Below, in pieces: positions 31,801-46,800 of a stretch of DNA of 64,000 nt. Position 1 is the stretch's first letter. Each line of letters begins with the position of its first letter. A program made the position numbers and the translations under genes. Origin of the DNA: Amoebidium appalachense (taxonomy: Eukaryota; Ichthyosporea); assembly GCA_963693365.1 (NCBI GenBank), contig CAVNZM010000004.1:8184001-8248000 (forward strand), written 5' to 3'. The notes beneath the pieces were generated by a model. The model made no database searches. It saw nothing but the letters and a program-made list of their open reading frames with translations, and was not told the origin of the DNA.

Positions 31801-34800
31801 CAACGTGACTGTGCAGCTGGTGGACGCCAATGGCACGGTTGTTGGCGAGACACAGACACTGCCCAACGGCACGTTTGTGTTCCCCGACGTGCCTCCTGGC
31901 AACTACAGCATCCGTGTGGTGCCGGAGACGCTGCCCAGCAATGCGCAGGCCCCGTCAGCCAACCTGCCCAGTGATGGTGGCAACAGCACGGTGGTTCCCA
32001 TTCAGCCGAGCGGCGCCATCTCGGGAACTGAGGTTTGCACTGAGGCGTCTGGCTGCCTGTACGTCCCGGCGCCAGTGCCATCAACCCCTGTTGTTGGGCC
32101 CATCATTGGCGGTCTGCTGAACGATACCAACGGCGACGGTCTGAAGGACGCCAACGACACCGGCCTGGGCAACGTCACTGTTCAGCTGGTGGCTCCCAAC
32201 GGCACGGTGGTTGCCGAGGTGCAGACGCAGCCCAACGGCGCGTTCATCATCCCGCCGATCAACTGCGCGGACTGCACCATCCGGGTTGTTCCCGAGACGC
32301 TGCCCAACAACACCAACCCCATTGCCGAGGTGCCTTTTGGCAATGGCACTGGCATTGTGGATGTGCCTTCCAATGGCACGCTGCCTGTTGATGTTGACTG
32401 CAACGGCACTGCCTGCACGTCCACCCCAGTGACTCCGCCGTCGCTGCCAGATATCACCGGCGCGATCTTCAATGACGCCAACAAGGATGGAGTGCGCGAC
32501 CCCACGGACCCTGTCCTGGGCAACGTGACTGTGCAGCTGGTGGACGCCAATGGCACGGTTGTTGGCGAGACACAGACACTGCCCAACGGCACGTTTGTGT
32601 TCCCCGACATGCCCCCTGGCAACTACAGCGTCCGTGTGGTGCCGGAGACGCTGCCCAGCAATGCGCAGGCCCCGTCAGCCAACCTGCCCAGTGATGGTGG
32701 CAACAGCACGGTGGTTCCCATTCAGCCCAGCGGCGCCATCTCGGGAACTGAGGTTTGCACTGAGGCGTCTGGCTGCCTGTACGTCCCGGCGCCAGTGCCA
32801 TCAACCCCTGTTGTTGGGCCCATCATTGGCGGTCTGCTGAACGATACCAACGGCGACGGTCTGAAGGACGCCAACGACACCGGCCTGGGCAACGTCACTG
32901 TTCAGCTGGTGGCCCCCAACGGCACGGTGGTTGCCGAAGTGCAGACGCAGCCCAACGGCGCGTTCATCATCCCGCCGATCAACTGCGCGGACTGCACCAT
33001 CCGGGTTGTTCCCGAGACGCTGCCCAACAACACCAACCCCATTGCCGAGGTGCCTTTTGGCAATGGCACTGGCATTGTGGATGTGCCTCCCAATGGCACG
33101 CTGCCTGTTGATGTGGACTGCAACGGCACTGCCTGCACGTCCACTCCAGCGACTCCGCCCTCGCTGCCAGATATCACCGGCGCGATCTTCAATGACGCCA
33201 ACAAGGATGGAGTGCGCGACCCCACGGACCCTGTCCTGGGCAACGTGACTGTGCAGCTGGTGGACGCCAATGGCACGGTTGTTGGCGAGACACAGACACT
33301 GCCCAACGGCACGTTTGTGTTCCCCGACATGCCCCCTGGCAACTACAGCGTCCGTGTGGTGCCGGAGACGCTGCCCAGCAATGCGCAGGCCCCGTCAGCC
33401 AACCTGCCCAGTGATGGTGGCAACAGCACGGTGGTTCCCATTCAGCCCAGCGGCGCCATCTCGGGAACTGAGGTTTGCACTGAGGCGTCTGGCTGCCTGT
33501 ACGTCCCGGCGCCAGTGCCATCAACCCCTGTTGTTGGGCCCATCATTGGCGGTCTGCTGAACGATACCAACGGCGACGGTCTGAAGGACGCCAACGACAC
33601 CGGCCTGGGCAACGTCACTGTTCAGCTGGTGGCTCCCAACGGCACGGTGGTTGCCGAGGTGCAGACGCAGCCCAACGGCGCGTTCATCATCCCGCCGATC
33701 AACTGCGCGGACTGCACCATCCGGGTTGTTCCCGAGACGCTGCCCAACAACACCAACCCCATTGCCGAGGTGCCTTTTGGCAATGGCACTGGCATTGTGG
33801 ATGTGCCTTCCAATGGCACGCTGCCTGTTGATGTTGACTGCAACGGCACTGCCTGCACGTCCACCCCAGTGACTCCGCCGTCGCTGCCAGATATCACCGG
33901 CGCGATCTTCAATGACGCCAACAAGGATGGAGTGCGCGACCCCACGGACCCTGTCCTGGGCAACGTGACTGTGCAGCTGGTGGACGCCAATGGCACGGTT
34001 GTTGGCGAGACACAGACACTGCCCAACGGCACGTTTGTGTTCCCCGACATGCCCCCTGGCAACTACAGCGTCCGTGTGGTGCCGGAGACGCTGCCCAGCA
34101 ATGCGCAGGCCCCGTCAGCCAACCTGCCCAGTGATGGTGGCAACAGCACGGTGGTTCCCATTCAGCCCAGCGGCGCCATCTCGGGAACTGAGGTTTGCAC
34201 TGAGGCGTCTGGCTGCCTGTACGTCCCGGCGCCAGTGCCATCAACCCCTGTTGTTGGGCCCATCATTGGCGGTCTGCTGAACGATACCAACGGCGACGGT
34301 CTGAAGGACGCCAACGACACCGGCCTGGGCAACGTCACTGTTCAGCTGGTGGCCCCCAACGGCACGGTGGTTGCCGAGGTGCAGACGCAGCCCAACGGCG
34401 CGTTCATCATCCCGCCGATCAACTGCACGGACTGCACCATCCGGGTTGTTCCCGAGACGCTGCCCAACAACACCAACCCCATTGCCGAGGTGCCTTTTGG
34501 CAATGGCACTGGCATTGTGGATGTGCCTCCCAATGGCACGCTGCCTGTTGATGTGGACTGCAACGGCACTGCCTGCACGTCCACTCCAGCGACTCCGCCC
34601 TCGCTGCCAGATATCACCGGCGCGATCTTCAATGACGCCAACAAGGATGGAGTGCGCGACCCCACGGACCCTGTCCTGGGCAACGTGACTGTGCAGCTGG
34701 TGGACGCCAATGGCACGGTTGTTGGCGAGACACAGACACTGCCCAACGGCACGTTTGTGTTCCCCGACATGCCCCCTGGCAACTACAGCGTCCGTGTGGT

Positions 34801-37800
34801 GCCGGAGACGCTGCCCAGCAATGCGCAGGCCCCGTCAGCCAACCTGCCCAGTGATGGTGGCAACAGCACGGTGGTTCCCATTCAGCCCAGCGGCGCCATC
34901 TCGGGAACTGAGGTTTGCACTGAGGCGTCTGGCTGCCTGTACGTCCCGGCGCCAGTGCCATCAACCCCTGTTGTTGGGCCCATCATTGGCGGTCTGCTGA
35001 ACGATACCAACGGCGACGGTCTGAAGGACGCCAACGACACCGGCCTGGGCAACGTCACTGTTCAGCTGGTGGCTCCCAACGGCACGGTGGTTGCCGAGGT
35101 GCAGACGCAGCCCAACGGCGCGTTCATCATCCCGCCGATCAACTGCGCGGACTGCACCATCCGGGTTGTTCCCGAGACGCTGCCCAACAACACCAACCCC
35201 ATTGCCGAGGTGCCTTTTGGCAATGGCACTGGCATTGTGGATGTGCCTCCCAATGGCACGCTGCCTGTTGATGTTGACTGCAACGGCACTGCCTGCACGT
35301 CCACTCCAGTGACTCCGCCGTCGCTGCCAGATATCACCGGCGCGATCTTCAATGACGCCAACAAGGATGGAGTGCGCGACCCCACGGACCCTGTCCTGGG
35401 CAACGTGACTGTGCAGCTGGTGGACGCCAATGGCACGGTTGTTGGCGAGACACAGACACTGCCCAACGGCACGTTTGTGTTCCCCGATGTGCCCCCTGGC
35501 AACTACAGCGTCCGTGTGGTGCCGGAGACGCTGCCCAGCAATGCGCAGGCCCCGTCAGCCAACCTGCCCAGTGATGGTGGCAACAGCACGGTGGTTCCCA
35601 TTCAGCCCAGCGGCGCCATCTCGGGAACAGAGGTTTGCACTGAGGCGTCTGGCTGCCTGTACGTCCCGGCGCCAGTGCCATCAACCCCTGTTGTTGGGCC
35701 CATCATTGGCGGTCTGCTGAACGATACCAACGGTGACGGGCTGAAGGACGCCAACGACACCGGCCTGGGCAACGTCACTGTTCAGCTGGTGGCCCCCAAC
35801 GGCACGGTGGTTGCCGAGGTGCAGACACAGCCCAATGGCGCGTTCATCATCCCGCCGATCAACTGCACGGACTGCACCATCCGGGTTGTTCCCGAGACGC
35901 TGCCCAACAACACCAACCCCATTGCCGAGATGCCTCTTGGCAATGTCACTGGCATTGTGGATGTGCCTCCCAATGGCACGCTGCCTGTTGATGTTGACTG
36001 CAACGGCACTGCCTGCACGTTCACTCCAGCGACTCCGCCGTCGCTGCCAGATATCTCCGGCGCGATCTTCAATGACGCCAACAAGGATGGAGTGCGCGAC
36101 CCCACGGACCCTGTCCTGGGCAACGTGACTGTGCAGCTTGTGGACGCCAATGGCACGGTTGTTGGCGAGACACAGACACTGCCCAACGGCACGTTTGTGT
36201 TCCCCGACGTGCCCCCTGGCAACTACAGCGTCCGTGTGGTGCCGGAGACGCTGCCCAGCAATGCGCAGGCCCCGTCAGCCAACCTGCCCAGTGATGGTGG
36301 CAACAGCACGGTGGTTCCCATTCAGCCGAGCGGCGCCATCTCGGGAACTGAGGTTTGCACTGAGGCGTCTGGCTGCCTGTACGTCCCGGCGCCAGTGCCA
36401 TCAACCCCTGTTGTTGGGCCCATCATTGGCGGTCTGCTGAACGATACCAACGGCGACGGTCTGAAGGACGCCAACGACACCGGCCTGGGCAACGTCACTG
36501 TTCAGCTGGTGGCTCCCAACGGCACGGTGGTTGCCGAGGTGCAGACGCAGCCCAACGGCGCGTTCATCATCCCGCCGATCAACTGCGCGGACTGCACCAT
36601 CCGGGTTGTTCCCGAGACGCTGCCCAACAACACCAACCCCATTGCCGAGGTGCCTTTTGGCAATGGCACTGGCATTGTGGATGTGCCTTCCAATGGCACG
36701 CTGCCTGTTGATGTTGACTGCAACGGCACTGCCTGCACGTCCACCCCAGTGACTCCGCCGTCGCTGCCAGATATCACCGGCGCGATCTTCAATGACGCCA
36801 ACAAGGATGGAGTGCGCGACCCCACGGACCCTGTCCTGGGCAACGTGACTGTGCAGCTGGTGGACGCCAATGGCACGGTTGTTGGCGAGACACAGACACT
36901 GCCCAACGGCACGTTTGTGTTCCCCGACCTGCCCCCTGGCAACTACAGCATCCGTGTGGTGCCGGAGACGCTGCCCAGCAATGCGCAGGCCCCGTCAGCC
37001 AACCTGCCCAGTGATGGTGGCAACAGCACGGTGGTTCCCATTCAGCCGAGCGGCGCCATCTCGGGAACTGAGGTTTGCACTGAGGCGTCTGGCTGCCTGT
37101 ACGTCCCGGCGCCAGTGCCATCAACCCCTGTTGTTGGGCCCATCATTGGCGGTCTGCTGAACGATACCAACGGCGACGGTCTGAAGGACGCCAACGACAC
37201 CGGCCTGGGCAACGTCACTGTTCAGCTGGTGGCTCCCAACGGCACGGTGGTTGCCGAGGTGCAGACGCAGCCCAACGGCGCGTTCATCATCCCGCCGATC
37301 AACTGCACGGACTGCACCATCCGGGTTGTTCCCGAGACGCTGCCCAACAACACCAACCCCATTGCCGAGGTGCCTTTTGGCAATGGCACTGGCATTGTGG
37401 ATGTGCCTTCCAATGGCACGCTGCCTGTTGATGTTGACTGCAACGGCACTGCCTGCACGTCCACCCCAGTGACTCCGCCGTCGCTGCCAGATATCTCCGG
37501 CGCGATCTTCAATGACGCCAACAAGGATGGAGTGCGCGACCCCACGGACCCTGTCCTGGGCAACGTGACTGTGCAGCTTGTGGACGCCAATGGCACGGTT
37601 GTTGGCGAGACACAGACACTGCCCAACGGCACGTTTGTGTTCCCCGACGTGCCTCCTGGCAACTACAGCGTCCGTGTGGTGCCGGAGACGCTGCCCAGCA
37701 ATGCGCAGGCCCCGTCAGCCAACCTGCCCAGTGATGGTGGCAACAGCACGGTGGTTCCCATTCAGCCGAGCGGCGCCATCTCGGGAACTGAGGTTTGCAC

Positions 37801-40800
37801 TGAGGCGTCTGGCTGCCTGTACGTCCCGGCGCCAGTGCCATCAACCCCTGTTGTTGGGCCCATCATTGGCGGTCTGCTGAACGATACCAACGGCGACGGT
37901 CTGAAGGACGCCAACGACACCGGCCTGGGCAACGTCACTGTTCAGCTGGTGGCTCCCAACGGCACGGTGGTTGCCGAGGTGCAGACGCAGCCCAACGGCG
38001 CGTTCATCATCCCGCCGATCAACTGCGCGGACTGCACCATCCGGGTTGTTCCCGAGACGCTGCCCAACAACACCAACCCCATTGCCGAGGTGCCTTTTGG
38101 CAATGGCACTGGCATTGTGGATGTGCCTTCCAATGGCACGCTGCCTGTTGATGTTGACTGCAACGGCACTGCCTGCACGTCCACCCCAGTGACTCCGCCG
38201 TCGCTGCCAGATATCACCGGCGCGATCTTCAATGACGCCAACAAGGATGGAGTGCGCGACCCCACGGACCCTGTCCTGGGCAACGTGACTGTGCAGCTGG
38301 TGGACGCCAATGGCACGGTTGTTGGCGAGACACAGACACTGCCCAACGGCACGTTTGTGTTCCCCGACCTGCCTCCTGGCAACTACAGCATCCGTGTGGT
38401 GCCGGAGACGCTGCCCAGCAATGCGCAGGCCCCGTCAGCCAACCTGCCCAGTGATGGTGGCAACAGCACGGTGGTTCCCATTCAGCCGAGCGGCGCCATC
38501 TCGGGAACTGAGGTTTGCACTGAGGCGTCTGGCTGCCTGTACGTCCCGGCGCCAGTGCCATCAACCCCTGTTGTTGGGCCCATCATTGGCGGTCTGCTGA
38601 ACGATACCAACGGCGACGGTCTGAAGGACGCCAACGACACCGGCCTGGGCAACGTCACTGTTCAGCTGGTGGCTCCCAACGGCACGGTGGTTGCCGAGGT
38701 GCAGACGCAGCCCAACGGCGCGTTCATCATCCCGCCGATCAACTGCGCGGACTGCACCATCCGGGTTGTTCCCGAGACGCTGCCCAACAACACCAACCCC
38801 ATTGCCGAGGTGCCTTTTGGCAATGGCACTGGCATTGTGGATGTGCCTTCCAATGGCACGCTGCCTGTTGATGTTGACTGCAACGGCACTGCCTGCACGT
38901 CCACCCCAGTGACTCCGCCGTCGCTGCCAGATATCTCCGGCGCGATCTTCAATGACGCCAACAAGGATGGAGTGCGCGACCCCACGGACCCTGTCCTGGG
39001 CAACGTGACTGTGCAGCTTGTGGACGCCAATGGCACGGTTGTTGGCGAGACACAGACACTGCCCAACGGCACGTTTGTGTTCCCCGACGTGCCTCCTGGC
39101 AACTACAGCATCCGTGTGGTGCCGGAGACGCTGCCCAGCAATGCGCAGGCCCCGTCAGCCAACCTGCCCAGTGATGGTGGCAACAGCACGGTGGTTCCCA
39201 TTCAGCCGAGCGGCGCCATCTCGGGAACTGAGGTTTGCACTGAGGCGTCTGGCTGCCTGTACGTCCCGGCGCCAGTGCCATCAACCCCTGTTGTTGGGCC
39301 CATCATTGGCGGTCTGCTGAACGATACCAACGGCGACGGTCTGAAGGACGCCAACGACACCGGCCTGGGCAACGTCACTGTTCAGCTGGTGGCCCCCAAC
39401 GGCACGGTGGTTGCCGAGGTGCAGACGCAGCCCAACGGCGCGTTCATCATCCCGCCGATCAACTGCGCGGACTGCACCATCCGGGTTGTTCCCGAGACGC
39501 TGCCCAACAACACCAACCCCATTGCCGAGGTGCCTTTTGGCAATGGCACTGGCATTGTGGATGTGCCTTCCAATGGCACGCTGCCTGTTGATGTTGACTG
39601 CAACGGCACTGCCTGCACGTCCACCCCAGTGACTCCGCCGTCGCTGCCAGATATCACCGGCGCGATCTTCAATGACGCCAACAAGGATGGAGTGCGCGAC
39701 CCCACGGACCCTGTCCTGGGCAACGTGACTGTGCAGCTGGTGGACGCCAATGGCACGGTTGTTGGCGAGACACAGACACTGCCCAACGGCACGTTTGTGT
39801 TCCCCGACGTGCCTCCTGGCAACTACAGCATCCGTGTGGTGCCGGAGACGCTGCCCAGCAATGCGCAGGCCCCGTCAGCCAACCTGCCCAGTGATGGTGG
39901 CAACAGCACGGTGGTTCCCATTCAGCCGAGCGGCGCCATCTCGGGAACTGAGGTTTGCACTGAGGCGTCTGGCTGCCTGTACGTCCCGGCGCCAGTGCCA
40001 TCAACCCCTGTTGTTGGGCCCATCATTGGCGGTCTGCTGAACGATACCAACGGCGACGGTCTGAAGGACGCCAACGACACCGGCCTGGGCAACGTCACTG
40101 TTCAGCTGGTGGCTCCCAACGGCACGGTGGTTGCCGAGGTGCAGACGCAGCCCAACGGCGCGTTCATCATCCCGCCGATCAACTGCGCGGACTGCACCAT
40201 CCGGGTTGTTCCCGAGACGCTGCCCAACAACACCAACCCCATTGCCGAGGTGCCTTTTGGCAATGGCACTGGCATTGTGGATGTGCCTTCCAATGGCACG
40301 CTGCCTGTTGATGTTGACTGCAACGGCACTGCCTGCACGTCCACCCCAGTGACTCCGCCGTCGCTGCCAGATATCACCGGCGCGATCTTCAATGACGCCA
40401 ACAAGGATGGAGTGCGCGACCCCACGGACCCTGTCCTGGGCAACGTGACTGTGCAGCTGGTGGACGCCAATGGCACGGTTGTTGGCGAGACACAGACACT
40501 GCCCAACGGCACGTTTGTGTTCCCCGACATGCCCCCTGGCAACTACAGCGTCCGTGTGGTGCCGGAGACGCTGCCCAGCAATGCGCAGGCCCCGTCAGCC
40601 AACCTGCCCAGTGATGGTGGCAACAGCACGGTGGTTCCCATTCAGCCCAGCGGCGCCATCTCGGGAACTGAGGTTTGCACTGAGGCGTCTGGCTGCCTGT
40701 ACGTCCCGGCGCCAGTGCCATCAACCCCTGTTGTTGGGCCCATCATTGGCGGTCTGCTGAACGATACCAACGGCGACGGTCTGAAGGACGCCAACGACAC

Positions 40801-43800
40801 CGGCCTGGGCAACGTCACTGTTCAGCTGGTGGCCCCCAACGGCACGGTGGTTGCCGAAGTGCAGACGCAGCCCAACGGCGCGTTCATCATCCCGCCGATC
40901 AACTGCGCGGACTGCACCATCCGGGTTGTTCCCGAGACGCTGCCCAACAACACCAACCCCATTGCCGAGGTGCCTTTTGGCAATGGCACTGGCATTGTGG
41001 ATGTGCCTCCCAATGGCACGCTGCCTGTTGATGTGGACTGCAACGGCACTGCCTGCACGTCCACTCCAGCGACTCCGCCCTCGCTGCCAGATATCACCGG
41101 CGCGATCTTCAATGACGCCAACAAGGATGGAGTGCGCGACCCCACGGACCCTGTCCTGGGCAACGTGACTGTGCAGCTGGTGGACGCCAATGGCACGGTT
41201 GTTGGCGAGACACAGACACTGCCCAACGGCACGTTTGTGTTCCCCGACATGCCCCCTGGCAACTACAGCGTCCGTGTGGTGCCGGAGACGCTGCCCAGCA
41301 ATGCGCAGGCCCCGTCAGCCAACCTGCCCAGTGATGGTGGCAACAGCACGGTGGTTCCCATTCAGCCCAGCGGCGCCATCTCGGGAACTGAGGTTTGCAC
41401 TGAGGCGTCTGGCTGCCTGTACGTCCCGGCGCCAGTGCCATCAACCCCTGTTGTTGGGCCCATCATTGGCGGTCTGCTGAACGATACCAACGGCGACGGT
41501 CTGAAGGACGCCAACGACACCGGCCTGGGCAACGTCACTGTTCAGCTGGTGGCTCCCAACGGCACGGTGGTTGCCGAGGTGCAGACGCAGCCCAACGGCG
41601 CGTTCATCATCCCGCCGATCAACTGCGCGGACTGCACCATCCGGGTTGTTCCCGAGACGCTGCCCAACAACACCAACCCCATTGCCAAGGTGCCTTTTGG
41701 CAATGGCACTGGCATTGTGGATGTGCCTCCCAATGGCACGCTGCCTGTTGATGTTGACTGCAACGGCACTGCCTGCACGTCCACTCCAGTGACTCCGCCG
41801 TCGCTGCCAGATATCACCGGCGCGATCTTCAATGACGCCAACAAGGATGGAGTGCGCGACCCCACGGACCCTGTCCTGGGCAACGTGACTGTGCAGCTGG
41901 TGGACGCCAATGGCACTGTTGTTGGCGAGACACAGACACTGCCCAACGGCACGTTTGTGTTCCCCGACATGCCCCCTGGCAACTACAGCGTCCGTGTGGT
42001 GCCGGAGACACTGCCCAGCAATGCGCAGGCCCCGTCAGCCAACCTGCCCAGTGATGGTGGCAACAGCACGGTGGTTCCCATTCAGCCCAGCGGCGCCATC
42101 TCGGGAACTGAGGTTTGCACTGAGGCGTCTGGCTGCCTGTACGTCCCGGCGCCAGTGCCATCAACCCCTGTTGTTGGGCCCATCATTGGCGGTCTGATGA
42201 ACGATACCAACGGCGACGGTCTGAAGGACGCCAACGACACCGGCCTGGGCAACGTCACTGTTCAGCTGGTGGCCCCCAACGGCACGGTGGTTGCCGAGGT
42301 GCAGACGCAGCCCAACGGCGCGTTCATCATCCCGCCGATCAACTGCACGGACTGCACCATCCGGGTTGTTCCCGAGACGCTGCCCAACAACACCAACCCC
42401 ATTGCCGAGGTGCCTTTTGGCAATGGCACTGGCATTGTGGATGTGCCTCCCAATGGCACGCTGCCTGTTGATGTGGACTGCAACGGCGCTGCCTGCACGT
42501 CCACTCCAGCGACTCCGCCCTCGCTGCCAGATATCACCGGCGCGATCTTCAATGACGCCAACAAGGATGGAGTGCGCGACCCCACGGACCCTGTCCTGGG
42601 CAACGTGACTGTGCAGCTGGTGGACGCCAATGGCACTGTTGTTGGCGAGACACAGACACTGCCCAACGGCACGTTTGTGTTCCCCGACATGCCCCCTGGC
42701 AACTACAGCGTCCGTGTGGTGCCGGAGACGCTGCCCAGCAATGCGCAGGCCCCGTCAGCCAACCTGCCCAGTGATGGTGGCAACAGCACGGTGGTTCCCA
42801 TTCAGCCCAGCGGCGCCATCTCGGGAACTGAGGTTTGCACTGAGGCGTCTGGCTGCCTGTACGTCCCGGCGCCAGTGCCATCAACCCCTGTTGTTGGGCC
42901 CATCATTGGCGGTCTGCTGAACGATACCAACGGCGACGGTCTGAAGGACGCCAACGACACCGGCCTGGGCAACGTCACTGTTCAGCTGGTGGCTCCCAAC
43001 GGCACGGTGGTTGCCGAGGTGCAGACGCAGCCCAACGGCGCGTTCATCATCCCGCCGATCAACTGCGCGGACTGCACCATCCGGGTTGTTCCCGAGACGC
43101 TGCCCAACAACACCAACCCCATTGCCGAGGTGCCTTTTGGCAATGGCACTGGCATTGTGGATGTGCCTTCCAATGGCACGCTGCCTGTTGATGTTGACTG
43201 CAACGGCACTGCCTGCACGTCCACCCCAGTGACTCCGCCGTCGCTGCCAGATATCACCGGCGCGATCTTCAATGACGCCAACAAGGATGGAGTGCGCGAC
43301 CCCACGGACCCTGTCCTGGGCAACGTGACTGTGCAGCTGGTGGACGCCAATGGCACGGTTGTTGGCGAGACACAGACACTGCCCAACGGCACGTTTGTGT
43401 TCCCCGACATGCCCCCTGGCAACTACAGCGTCCGTGTGGTGCCGGAGACACTGCCCAGCAATGCGCAGGCCCCGTCAGCCAACCTGCCCAGTGATGGTGG
43501 CAACAGCACGGTGGTTCCCATTCAGCCCAGCGGCGCCATCTCGGGAACAGAGGTTTGCACTGAGGCGTCTGGCTGCCTGTACGTCCCGGCGCCAGTGCCA
43601 TCAACCCCTGTTGTTGGGCCCATCATTGGCGGTCTGCTGAACGATACCAACGGCGACGGTCTGAAGGACGCCAACGACACCGGCCTGGGCAACGTCACTG
43701 TTCAGCTGGTGACCCCCAACGGCACGGTGGTTGCTGAGGTGCAGACGCAGCCCAACGGCGCGTTCATCATCCCGCCGATCAACTGCGCGGACTGCACCAT

Positions 43801-46800
43801 CCGGGTTGTTCCCGAGACGATGCCCAACAACACCAACCCCATTGCCGAGGTGCCTTTTGGCAATGGCACTGGCATTGTGGATGTGCCTCCGAATGGCACG
43901 CTGCCTGTTGATGTTGACTGCAACGGCACTGCCTGCACGTCCACTCCAGCGACTCCGCCGTCGCTGCCAGATATCACCGGCGCGATCTTCAATGACGCCA
44001 ACAAGGATGGAGTGCGCGACCCCACGGACCCTGTCCTGGGCAACGTGACTGTGCAGCTGGTGGACGCCAATGGCACGGTTGTTGGCGAGACACAGACACT
44101 GCCCAACGGCACGTTTGTGTTCCCCGATGTGCCCCCTGGCAACTACAGCGTCCGTGTGGTGCCGGAGACGCTGCCCAGCAATGCGCAGGCCCCGTCAGCC
44201 AACCTGCCCAGTGATGGTGGCAACAGCACGGTGGTTCCCATTCAGCCCAGCGGCGCCATCTCGGGAACAGAGGTTTGCACTGAGGCGTCTGGCTGCCTGT
44301 ACGTCCCGGCGCCAGTGCCATCAACCCCTGTTGTTGGGCCCATCATTGGCGGTCTGCTGAACGATACCAACGGTGACGGGCTGAAGGACGCCAACGACAC
44401 CGGCCTGGGCAACGTCACTGTTCAGCTGGTGGCCCCCAACGGCACGGTGGTTGCCGAGGTGCAGACACAGCCCAATGGCGCGTTCATCATCCCGCCGATC
44501 AACTGCACGGACTGCACCATCCGGGTTGTTCCCGAGACGCTGCCCAACAACACCAACCCCATTGCCGAGATGCCTCTTGGCAATGTCACTGGCATTGTGG
44601 ATGTGCCTCCCAATGGCACGCTGCCTGTTGATGTTGACTGCAACGGCACTGCCTGCACGTTTACCCCAGTGACTCCGCCGTCGCTGCCAGATATCACCGG
44701 CGCGATCTTCAATGACGCCAACAAGGATGGAGTGCGCGACCCCACGGACCCAGTCCTGGGCAACGTGACTGTGCAGCTTGTGGACGCCAGTGGCACGGTT
44801 GTTGGCGAGACACAGACACTGCCCAACGGCACGTTTGTGTTCCCCGACGTGCCCCCTGGCAACTACAGCGTCCGTGTGGTGCCGGAGACCCTGCCCAGCA
44901 ATGCGCAGGCCCCGTCAGCCAACCTGCCCAGTGATGGTGGCAACAGCACGGTGGTTCCCATTCAGCCCAGCGGCACCATCCCGGGCAACGAGGTGTGCAC
45001 AGATGCTTCTGGTTGCCTGTTTGTCCCAAGCCCATCAGCTGTGCAAGGCTCTGCGGAGATCATTGTTGTTGTTGACGAGAACCGCGATGGGCAGTACACG
45101 AACGGCACGGATGGGCCTGTGGCCAATGCTGTTGTTGTGTTGGAGGTTGCAGCAACCTCTCGGCGTCGGGCTGTGACCTGGACGCAGGTGGCTAACAGCA
45201 CCACAGATGCGGCTGGGCGCACGTCGTTTGGCAACCTCACGGCAGGACAGTACCGGATGGTTATTGTTCCATCGACTCTGGGCAACCGTGTGGTGACCTT
45301 CGATGGGGACAACACGACGGATGGAATTTCCTACTTCAGCATCACCAAGGGTGAGCACGTTGTGGTGTACATGGGTGTCCAGGCAAGCAAGGACCAGCTG
45401 ACAGGCACCATCTTCAACGACAACAATGGTGATGGCCAACTCGGTCCCAACGACACAGTGCTTACCAACGTCAAAGTGCAGCTTGTGCACCCCAACGGCA
45501 CTGTGATTGCCGTAGTGGCCACGGAAGCCAATGGGGTCTTTGTGTTCCCCCCGGTTGACTGTGTGGACTGCAAGATTGTTGTGGATCCGGCCACGCTCCC
45601 GGCCAACGCTATGGACCCGTCTGCCGAGATTGTGCAGCCGACAGGTGAGAAGATTACGGACACGATCAAGGCCGATGGCTCAATGCCCGGCACTGTTGAC
45701 TGCAGCCTGGCAGGTGGATGCACCTACGTTCCTGCAGAGACGCTGCAGGGTGAGATCTTCAATGATGCCAACAAGGATGGTATTCGCGACCCCACGGACC
45801 CTGGTCTGGGCAACGTGACAGTGCAGCTTGTGGATGCCAATGGCAATGTTGTTGGAGAGACGCAGACTCTGTCGAACGGCTCATTTGCCTTCCCCGGTGT
45901 GCCCGTGGGCAACTATACCCTCCATGTTGTTCCTGAGACTCTGCCCAGCAATGCGCAGACCCCGTCTGCCTACCTGCCCAGCGAGGGTGGCAACAAGACG
46001 GTTGTGCCGGTTGAGCCCAATGGTGCCATCCCGGGTACGAAGGTGTGCACGGAGGCATCTGGCTGCCTGTACTACCCAGCGCCCAAGCCCACCGGCACCA
46101 TCTTCAACGACACGAACGGCGATGGGCTGCTTGGGCCTGAGGACCAGCCACTGGCCAACGTCACGGTGCAGCTTGTGCATCCCAACGGCACTGTGATTGC
46201 CGTGGTGACCACTGACCCGAACGGAGACTTCACCTTTCCGCCTGTGGACTGTGTGGACTGCAAGATTGTTGTGGATCCCAGCACCCTCCCGGCCAACGCC
46301 ACCAACCCATCCGCCGAGATTGTGCAGCCGACTGGCGAGACAATTACGGACCCGATCAAGGATGACGGCTCCATCCCGGGCACTGTTGACTGCACCAAGC
46401 CCACCGGCTGCACGTACACGCCAGGGCAGATGCTGCAGGGCGAGATCTTCAATGATGCCAACAAGGATGGCATGCGTGACCCTACGGACCCTGGCCTTGG
46501 CAACGTGACGGTGCAGATTGTGGATGCCAACGGGAACATTGTGGGCGAGACACAGACTCTGCCCAACGGCTCATTTGCCTTCCCTGACGTGCCTGTGGGC
46601 AACTACACCATCCGTGTTGTACCCGAGACGGTTCCCAGCAATGCACAGACGCCGTCTGCATACCTGCCCAGTGATGGTGGCAACAGCACGGTGGTTCCCA
46701 TTCAGCCCAGCGGCGCCATCTCTGGAACTGAGGTTTGCACTGAGGCATCTGGCTGCCTGTACGTCCTGTCGCCAGTGCCATCAACCCCTGTTGTTGGGCC

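Noticed and set aside
30661-45040. CRISPR-like or satellite DNA interpretation of the array
   Set aside because: The period is 720 bases, the whole unit is conserved coding sequence in one frame, and there are no short spacers.
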